Assembly: GCA_025738555.1 (NCBI GenBank)
Contig: JAOVFP010000011.1
Location: 3,472,001-3,536,000 of the forward strand
DNA length: 64,000 bases
DNA from: Cyathus striatus
Taxonomy: Eukaryota; Basidiomycota; Agaricomycetes; Agaricales; Nidulariaceae
Direction of reading: 5' to 3'
Below the pieces are notes generated by a model. It did not search any database. It had not been told where the DNA came from and saw nothing but the letters and a program-made list of their open reading frames with translations. This document shows, piece after piece, positions 56,449 through 64,000 of the stretch (position 1 is its first letter; each line of letters opens with the position of its first letter). The translations under genes and the position numbers were made by a program.

Positions 56449-59400
56449 ATGGCATCTGGAGCTTTTGCAAATGCTCATAACTTCAATGTTAATCAACCAC
56501 AAATGAATGACATCAGAGAAATTCAGGTATCTTTATACTAATTTTTACTGCAACTGATGAATCCTACTTCTAAATTGATTATGATTCACAGATCATAAAC
56601 ATATCTACAAACCATCCAAGTGCTAATCTGCTCCCTCAACTTCAAAACACCATGGTTTGTACAACTTCAAACTTTGTGGGACAAGAGATATATCTTGAGA
56701 AACTTTGTGAACACTTTTGTACTGGTAATACTGTGGATAATTTGGGAAGAAAAATGTTTCTTCTGTATGGAATGGGTGGTATCGGAAAGACACAAATCTG
56801 TTTAAAATTTTGTGATCAAATGGCTGAATTGTATGTATTCCTTGTGATTTTTGTGGTGAATAATGAAATGACTTATTAATTACAGTTTCTCTTATATTTT
56901 CTGGATTGACACAACATCTGATGATACAATTATACAAAGTCTAAAAGATATTTATACAAAATTTGCAAATTCTGGTACTCAGGCATTTGAGTTCTCAACT
57001 GCTATGGTTTTACAACAGATTTCATCACTTAAATCTGAATGGCTTATGATTTTTGATAATGCAGACAACTCCCCAGAAATGGTTGAAAAGTACTTACCTC
57101 CAGGGAATGCAGGAAACATCCTTATAACAAGCAGAAATCCTGCACTTAGAAGAATTGCTACTCATGCCAATTCAATGGAGGTGACAGAAATGAATGAAAC
57201 AACTGCAATTGAGATGCTTTTGAAAACAAGTGGACTATCACATATATATCAAAAGGAGGCACAGCAAATAGTCAGCAACTTATATTGTCTACCATTAGCT
57301 ATTGACATGGCAGGTGCATATATTACTAGAACACAGTGCAACCTAGAAGGGTTTGTCAAAATATACAATAAGTATAGACCTAAATTATTTAATGATAATA
57401 AATATCAAGGATCATCAAAATACAACAAATCAGTTTATAAGACATGGGAAATTTCCATTCAGCAAATACTGGAAATGAAGAAAAATACAAATAAATTTAC
57501 AGCAGCTGCAGCCCAATATGCTATGACTTTACTCAATATATTTGCATATTTGCATCATAAAAACATCTCTCAAACAATGTTTGAAAGAGCTGTAAAAAAT
57601 TATGTAAAAAATGTAGAAATGTTTGCAAATGACACTGAATTTACATATCTTCCCAACCTAAATGGTTCAGTTCTAAATATGGATGAGAATGGAGATTGGA
57701 ATGACTGGCTTTTCAATGAAAGTATTGGATTGCTTCTGTCATTTTCATTGATAAAGAAAACTAAGAGCAAATCAACATACAGCATTCATCCATTGGTACA
57801 ATCTTGCTGTGAAGATAGATTATCATTAACAGAAGCAAAAATATGGTTGCTCAACACTGCAGCATTGATTTTAAGCTCAGTTTCTCCTGAGAATACTATT
57901 GAAGAATACATATATCAAAATTCAATTATGCCTCATGTTCTTCGGAACCAGGAGCAATATAATATGTCTTATCCCATGGTATACTATGAAGATTTATTCA
58001 ATTTATTGGCAAATATATTGAAGAATGTAGGGAAATATGATATTGAAGAAAGATATAGACTAGGAATTTTAAAGCACAATTTAGGAGAAACTGTAACTGT
58101 GAACAAAGACATATATGGTAGTTTGAATGATATAGAAATGATACATATGAAAACCAGCTACAGTGGAGATTCTAGGAAGGTGGAGAATATACTATTGATG
58201 GTGCAATATCTTGCAGATACATATTGGAATCAAGGGAAATGGACAGATGCAGAGAAGCTGCAGATTCAAGTGCTGGAGATGAAAACCAAAATTCTTGGTC
58301 AAGAGCATCCTGGTACCCTCACAATCATGGGGAATCTGGCAGTGACATACCACAATCAAGGGAAATGGACAGATGCAGAGAAGCTGCAGATTCAGGTGCT
58401 GGAGACAGGCACCAGAATATTTGGTCAAGAGCATCCTGGTACTCTAACAACCATGGGAAATCTGGCAATAATATACCAAAACCAAGGGAAATGGACAGAT
58501 GCAGAGAAGCTGCAGATTCATGTGCTGGAGATGAGAACCAGAATTCTTGGTCAAGAGCACCCTGGTACCCTTGTGGCCATGGGAAATCTGGCAATGACAT
58601 ACCGAAATCAAGGGAAATGGACAGATGCAGAGAAGCTACAGATTCAGGTGCTGGAGATGAGCACCAGAATTCTTGGTCAAGAGCATCCTGGTACCCTTGT
58701 GGCCATGGGAAATCTGGCACTGACATACCGGAATCAAGGGAAATGGACAGATGCAGAGAAGCTGCAGATTCAAGTGCTGGAGATGAGCACCAGAATTCTT
58801 GGTCAAGAGTATCCTGGTACCCTCACAGCCATGGGAAATCTGGCAATGACATACCGAAATAAAGGGAAATGGAGAGATGCAGAGAAGCTGCAGATTCAAG
58901 TGCTGGAGATGAGCACCAGAATTCTTGGTCAAGAGCATCCTGGTACCCTAACAATCATAGGAAATCTGGCAATGACATACCAAAATCAAGGGAAATGGAG
59001 AGATGCAGAGAAGCTGCAGATTCAAGTGCTGGAGATGAAAACCAGAATTCTTGGTCAAGAGCATCCTGGTACCCTAACAATCATGGGACATCTGGCAATA
59101 ACATACCAAAATCAAGGGAAATGGACAGATGCAGAGAAACTGCAGATTCAGGTGCTTGAAATGAGAACCAGAATTCTTGGTCAAGAGCATCCTGGTACCC
59201 TCACAACCATGGGACATATGGCAATGACATACCAAAATCAAGGGAAATGGAGAGATGCAGAGAAGCTGCAGATTCAAGTGCTGGAGATGAAAACCAGAAT
59301 TCTTGGTCAAGAGCATCCTGGTACCCTCACAACTATGGGACATCTGGCAATGACATACCAAAATCAAGGGAAATGGAGAGATGCAGAGAAGCTACAGATT

Positions 59401-59538
59401 CAGGTACTGGAGATGAGAACTAGAATTCTTGGCCAAGAGCATCCTGATACCTTAGCTAGCATTGAAATGCTTGCAATGACATGCAAGAGAAAAAGAAAAT
59501 GGAGAAATTTACTAAAGTATTGGACATGTAGATACTAA
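56449..59538 (+). CDS. NB-ARC-TPR NOD-like receptor (NLR)
   Basis: A second STAND-type receptor, expected in the cytosol; its ligand is unknown. Exons 56449-56526, 56592-56830 and 56886-59538 join in frame through introns of 65 and 55 bp to give 989 residues. Exon 1 is a 26-residue leader (SGAFANAHNFNVNQPQMND) whose pattern continues into exon 2 (QIINIS). The NB-ARC domain has P-loop GMGGIGKT at about 86-93, Walker B WLMIFDNAD at about 158-166 and a downstream NILITSRN (sensor-like). A helical middle part runs to about 540, including SIHPLVQSCCEDR. Ten 42-residue TPR units (core NQGKWTDAEKLQIQVLEM) at about 545-964 are nearly identical, and a degenerate eleventh closes the protein. No separate effector domain is seen. 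The gene is fully open and has very few CpGs. Confidence 0.92.
58195..59460 (+). repeat. In-frame 126-bp TPR repeat array
   Basis: Ten tandem 126-bp units in the last exon of the NB-ARC-TPR gene. Differences between units fall mainly at the T/R of KW[T/R]DAEK, at M[K/R/S]TRI, at TY[R/Q/H]NQ and at the last two residues (TI, TT, VA, TA). The near-identity of DNA indicates recent unit duplication or gene conversion. Confidence 0.9.
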
Positions 59539-60640
59539 TATTACTTTGTACTACATTAATAAAGAAACGGGACCCACAAGTGGCAAAGTCCACTACCTGT
59601 ATTTAGTCTTAAGTGACGTATGAATAGTTTTAAAGAAATAAAGGACTTCTGACTAGTATAAAATGGTAATAATTAAAATAAGCAGAATAGAATAAATTTC
59701 TTCATTTCTCTATATAAATACTGTATCTATGTAGGCATAAATGACTTCCATGAATTTCACCCAGGCCTGGTATGTCATCTTTTTGGTTCCTCTTTCATCC
59801 ATTGCAGAATGCCAGGGGTATGCATGTATATGCATACTTTTGGTGTTATGTCTGGCATTGGTAAGTTATCTGTAGAAGATTTAAAAGCAAGGTAAAATAA
59901 AAGATGCACTGATTAGTACTGTGTAAAGATCCAACCAATTACAAGGACATATGGTGTGGCTGGTTACCACTTTATGTAGGATTCCTTTCCAATGTGTCAT
60001 TTACAAAACATGTACTCTAAACTTTTGTTTCTTTGAAACTTGAAAATATATTTAACCCAAGCTTAATTGACAAAAGTGAGAATGATTAGCAGTATAATAA
60101 TATAAGACTGAATTAAAATTGAGTAATTGAATGGAGTATAGAATATAGCATGGTTACTCTTCCACAACATGAGTATCAAACTCATGCACCTTATTGAACT
60201 GTGAACCTGCCCATTATATAAGTGCAGTTTGACTACATGGCTGCATTTAATGCTTCCTGATGACACCCAGCTTTACAAGAACAAGCTGGGCCACCTTCCT
60301 TACTATGATCAAAACAATGTCCAAATTCATTCTTCCCAAGTTGTATCTATGTTGCTACCTGGAACTCTTGTAGTAATTCAATCCTCTTTAATCATATATA
60401 TACTTCCTGGTAACAAAAAGGTGTGAAAATATCTTCCTTCAATGTTTCTGGTAAATAATTGACATATAAGTATATATCAGGTTTTTCAACTTCAGATGAA
60501 GTCTCAGCAAATTTTTGTGTAGCAAATAATTGATATGTTTCTACTTCATATTTGTATTTTATTTCTGTTGAAAATTAAATAACTATAGATCCTTTTCTGT
60601 GAACCCCCTGTTTGCTTCTGCAAATAACTGTGTTTCTACA
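59539..60640. other. CpG-free intergenic DNA
   Basis: After two CpGs near 59568 and 59616-59627, I found no CpG until about 61970. No gene is recognised. The 3' UTR of the NB-ARC-TPR gene may use ATTAATAAAG about 20 bases after the stop. Confidence 0.5.
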
Positions 60641-61440
60641 TGTTTACCTCACTGTTATTATACAGTATGTGTTACTCTACCACTTTCACCAACAATACAC
60701 TGGTCTCAATTTTACTATCAGAACAAGATTATACATTACACTAACATAGTGAACTATGTGTTCTTGCTTAGCAATAGATCAAAACATCTCAATACCTGCA
60801 CAATACACCTGGATGCTTGTGTGCAAATTATATTTGTACATATTTGCCTCTTACTGTGATCTCTATGTGTTACTAAATTATTCTATTTTGCTTTTACCAC
60901 AAACACATTGGTCTTAAATTTAGCCTCAGAACATAGCTATACATTATAGTAACATGGTTCTGTGTGTGTTCTTGCTTAGCAATATATCCAACCATCTCTA
61001 TGCCTGCAGAATACACCTATCATTTCTACAGATGATTGTATTTGTATGTATTTACCTCTTACTGTGAACTCTGTGTCTTACTATATTGTTCTATCTTGCT
61101 TTCACCACAAACTCACTGGTCTCAGACTTACTTTCAGAACATGGCTATACATTATAGTAACATGGTCCACTATGTGTTATTGCTTAGCAATAGGTTGAAA
61201 CTTCTCTATACCTGCACAATATACCTTACCTATTGTTTCCACACATGATTGTATTTGTACATATTTACCTCTTACTGTGAACTCTGAGTGTTACTAAATT
61301 GCTCTATTTTGCTTTTACCACAAACTCACTGGTCTTAAATTTACTTTCAGAACATGGCTATACATTATAATAACATGGTCCACTATGTGTTCTTCCTTAC
61401 CAATAGATCCAAACATCTCTATATCAACTTCAAATTGTGG
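60640..61440. repeat. Tandem repeat with about 210-bp units
   Basis: Four diverged units share TTACTGTGAACTCTG (near 60851, 61059 and 61272, spacing 208 and 213) and CATTATAGTAACATGGTCCA. The first unit begins near 60640. No CpG is present. Its short frames are not genes. Confidence 0.75.
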
Positions 61441-61669
61441 ATTTACATACATGTAATAACTAATTAAATAAATACTCTTTCTGCTATATACATTTTCTAA
61501 TAATTAATTTGAACTCTGGACTGGTAGTTTACTTTTTGTTGGTAACAAATTAAAATTTCAATGTTAGTGACTTATAAGAACCCTTTCCCCACTGGGTTCT
61601 AATTTGACTTTTATTTTGCATGTTGCACCTTTTATTACATGTAGACAAACAATTCTTAGATGAAACTTA

Positions 61670-61720
61670 GTAGGTAGTGGGCTCTGCTGCTTGCTAGCCT
61701 TATTTCTTTATAACCAATTG
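61670..61720. repeat. CpG-decayed relative of the 985-1040 sequence
   Basis: GTAGTGGGCTCTGCTGCTTG here corresponds to GTAGTGGGCCTTGCCGCTTG at about 985. The CpGs of that copy are replaced. Confidence 0.55.
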
Positions 61721-61827
61721 AGGCATTTTAATAATGGCATAGGAAATTTGTCCATTGCATGAGCTTGACACAGATAGTCTTAGAGCAATGCTGGGAGTAT
61801 AAATTAGAAGCAGACAACATAAGAGTA

Positions 61828-62213
61828 CTGTACTAAACAAATCAATTTGGTAGTCATACATCATGTGCCCCTCCAAGATGCTGAAATTTTGGCTTTGTCA
61901 TGCACCAAAATTCAAAATGCCAAAATATTTTTAGATTATGTAATATGTGCTTGTTAAGCACTCAAATTTGCGAATTTTCTACCAACAGGTTTCATGAGAT
62001 TTCACATTTTAAAGCAACTTACTAGTAGTTTAAGGTGTCTTTCAATGTTTCTAGGTAGTAATATTTAAATATATAAATGTTTTCTAATGAATTCATGAGT
62101 GAAAGTGCTGAAATTTTTGGAATGTCACACCCAGAACATCAAATGCCAAATAGTCTTGGTGGTTGGGCCTGTCATGCACCAAGTGGGGTGCCAAATTGAT
62201 TTGTTTAGTACAG
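61828..62213. mobile_element. MITE with perfect 23-bp ends and TA duplication
   Basis: The ends begin CTGTACTAAACAAATCAATT and are perfect inverted copies over 23 bp (61828-61850 and 62191-62213). TA flanks both sides (61826-61827 and 62214-62215). The 386-bp interior is non-coding and contains two partly similar segments with GCTGAAATTTTTGG and GTCATGCACC. TA targets suggest a Tc1/mariner-mobilised miniature element. Confidence 0.85.
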
Positions 62214-62215
62214 TA

Positions 62216-64000
62216 ATACATAGAGCACAATAGTATTCAAAACAGACAACCTTAGCACAACAATGGCCCAGTGCCTTTGCTTAGTTCCCTCCTAGTCATA
62301 CACTGGTATGGTATGAGATGGTATGTAACAGTCAGACCTATATGACACATAAGGCATAACTTGGAATCCCACACTACCCATGGATATTTTCAAAATGGTT
62401 TTGGCTTTCAAATATGCAACAATATTCCCACTACCTTTTAAGGTAGTGGGTTATGGGGATGTTTGGATTTCCTAATAAGACAATTTGTGGATTGCATTTG
62501 GGATCTCAATTTCTGGCCACCTGATTGGCTGATGCCTAGTGAGTGACATTGAATTCTCTCATTGTAATCTGTGACACTGTAACATATTTCCAGCTGACAA
62601 TTTTGGCCCCCTGCAGCTCTCTCATTATGAATCCACTTGTTGACCCAAAGTATGCTGGCTCACTGACAGTGACCATACTGTCTGCTTCAGTGTAGGACCT
62701 ATACAAAGTTTATCACAGGTAATGGAGTGAACTGTCTGCCACCAGCTCATGCATGAACAAGAACAGGAATTATGCTCAGGGAAAGGACAGCAGGCATTGG
62801 AAGGAAGTGCAGGGAGATAGTGCACCATGTACATACAGTATATGTCTTACAATTCTTTTCTTCACTTTTGTCCCATCCCCCCATACTGGAAATGATTGGT
62901 GATTCTTGCCTTAGTTTCTGAACCAATCCTGAAAAATGATCAAACTCTTATTTGCAGGATATTGGTAGCTGGTACCTCTTCATCATTGTCCACATTTCAA
63001 CTCCCATTCTACTGCTGTAGAGGAGACAATGAGCTTGAGGCCTAAACAAAGAAATATGTAAGTGAGTCAGTGAACATCCATTCAACCTTGGGTGTTCTAA
63101 GGTGTCAAAAAGGGAGGGTAAATTCAACTGGGTTGGGGTGAGGTAGATACATGATATTTAAAGAAAATATGAATAAGGAGACTACTTAATGAGGAATGGT
63201 TGAAATAAAACAGAAATTAATGGTAGATTATTGGAAGAAAAAGGAAAAGCTTGAAACATAAACCATACCAATGAATTGAAAGAAAATTTATAAAATAAAA
63301 CTTGAGGGGAGAGACTAGAGGCAATGACACGGCCACTGGTAAGGTGAACTGCAGTATTTAATGGCTCTTGGTAGCACACAGTACTGATGATCTTTAAACC
63401 TGTTGAGTAATAGTGGTGCTGGGGATGAGGCAGTAGTGTCAGCGTTGGAGGGAAGATGAGAAAGATAATGTGCACAAACACAAACAAACATATCGATGCA
63501 TGCATCAGCTGATTACATAATAGAAATTGTAATATGTCAATTTTTGTAGTGCAGGCAAAATGCCTGCTCTACACTGCTCTCAAAGCCTATGCATGCAGCT
63601 TCAGCCTACTACATTTATTCACCACATGGTCAACCCCTGGGCCTTGTCTTATCAATGTCCTAGCACAATTGTACTGTCAACATCTTTACTCCCTCTCTCC
63701 TCCCCTTCTCTTCCTCATTCCAGCACCATAGCAGTCTTGGCCACCACTACTGCCATGATCCTCCCTTGCATCCCAAGATTGACCCACCTCAAAATGACCA
63801 GTGTTGTCATCCCCAAGCCCTGTCTGCTCTACTCCTTAACCTTCCAGCCTTCCCCATGTCAATATCCACTTCCATTATACCCAGGGCATCATCAACACCA
63901 CATAGTCCAGCCCCCTTCCTCCCTCTTCTCCTGCATTGTCATGGCATCCAGCAGCCAGCCATTCCATCCTCACCTGCATCATGATTACAAGGACATCACA
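62216..64000. other. AT-rich intergenic DNA with dispersed repeat
   Basis: Bases 62438-62560 are a diverged copy of the repeat at 20528-20660. No other feature could be supported. From about 63600 the sequence becomes rich in CT and CA on the plus strand, but no exon with clear motifs is visible before the window ends. Confidence 0.4.

Noticed and set aside
58192..59367. Alternative-frame and antisense open frames within the TPR and WD40 arrays
   Set aside because: They are shadows of the true in-frame repeats; the 126- and 129-bp units are multiples of three, so any open unit repeats as a long open frame.

Overview
The window reads as nuclear DNA of an Agaricomycete-type basidiomycete. The evidence is 50-60 bp GT-AG introns, two NLR (NOD-like receptor) genes of the kind expanded in mushroom-forming fungi, a Ty3/gypsy retrotransposon, an intron-bearing hAT transposase and several terminal-inverted-repeat elements. 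I saw no tRNA, rRNA or CRISPR array. Only two host genes look fully intact: a NACHT-WD40 NLR (16695-20353) and an NB-ARC-TPR NLR (56449-59538), both on the + strand.

Layout. 1-16 kb is GC- and CpG-rich and packed with decayed, intron-containing copies of one gene, a TPR + J-domain co-chaperone (DNAJC7-like), arranged partly head to head; the best copy is at 1192-3383 on the - strand. From about 16.6 kb the DNA becomes AT-rich and CpG-poor and holds the NACHT-WD40 gene, a hidden minus-strand coding remnant (21.5-22.1 kb), a complete hAT element with an 8-bp target duplication (24210-28019), a 74-bp tandem repeat (28.3-29.3 kb) and a CpG-free copy of the DNAJC7-like 3' half (30 kb). At 31218-40616 a young Ty3/gypsy element lies on the - strand with two 758-bp LTRs. 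Between its integrase and its 3' LTR it carries a spliced 309-codon gene in antisense orientation. A second CpG-rich island (40.9-43.9 kb) has another DNAJC7-like relic. It is followed by a decayed membrane-protein gene resembling DUF6534 (44.7-46.3 kb), and then by a 5.3-kb palindromic element (48890-54213) built of subterminal 81-bp repeats and TGTGACA arrays, with a pogo-like element nested in its left arm. The NB-ARC-TPR gene and CpG-free repeat-rich DNA, including a perfect-ended MITE at 61828-62213, close the window.

How it fits together. The main theme is mutation at CpG. Two blocks of over 2 kb contain no CpG that I could find, and both NLR genes sit in CpG-poor DNA. All six in-frame stops in the hAT transposase and gypsy pol are TGA, readily explained by CGA to TGA. 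All four differences I found between the gypsy LTRs are CpG transitions. This suggests methylation-linked C-to-T decay of repeats, with the NLR genes remaining open inside the decayed compartment. Their repeat domains are near-identical in-frame units, as in NLR families that diversify by repeat shuffling.

Limits: exon boundaries were read by eye from splice signals and frame, and family names come from motifs, not database searches.
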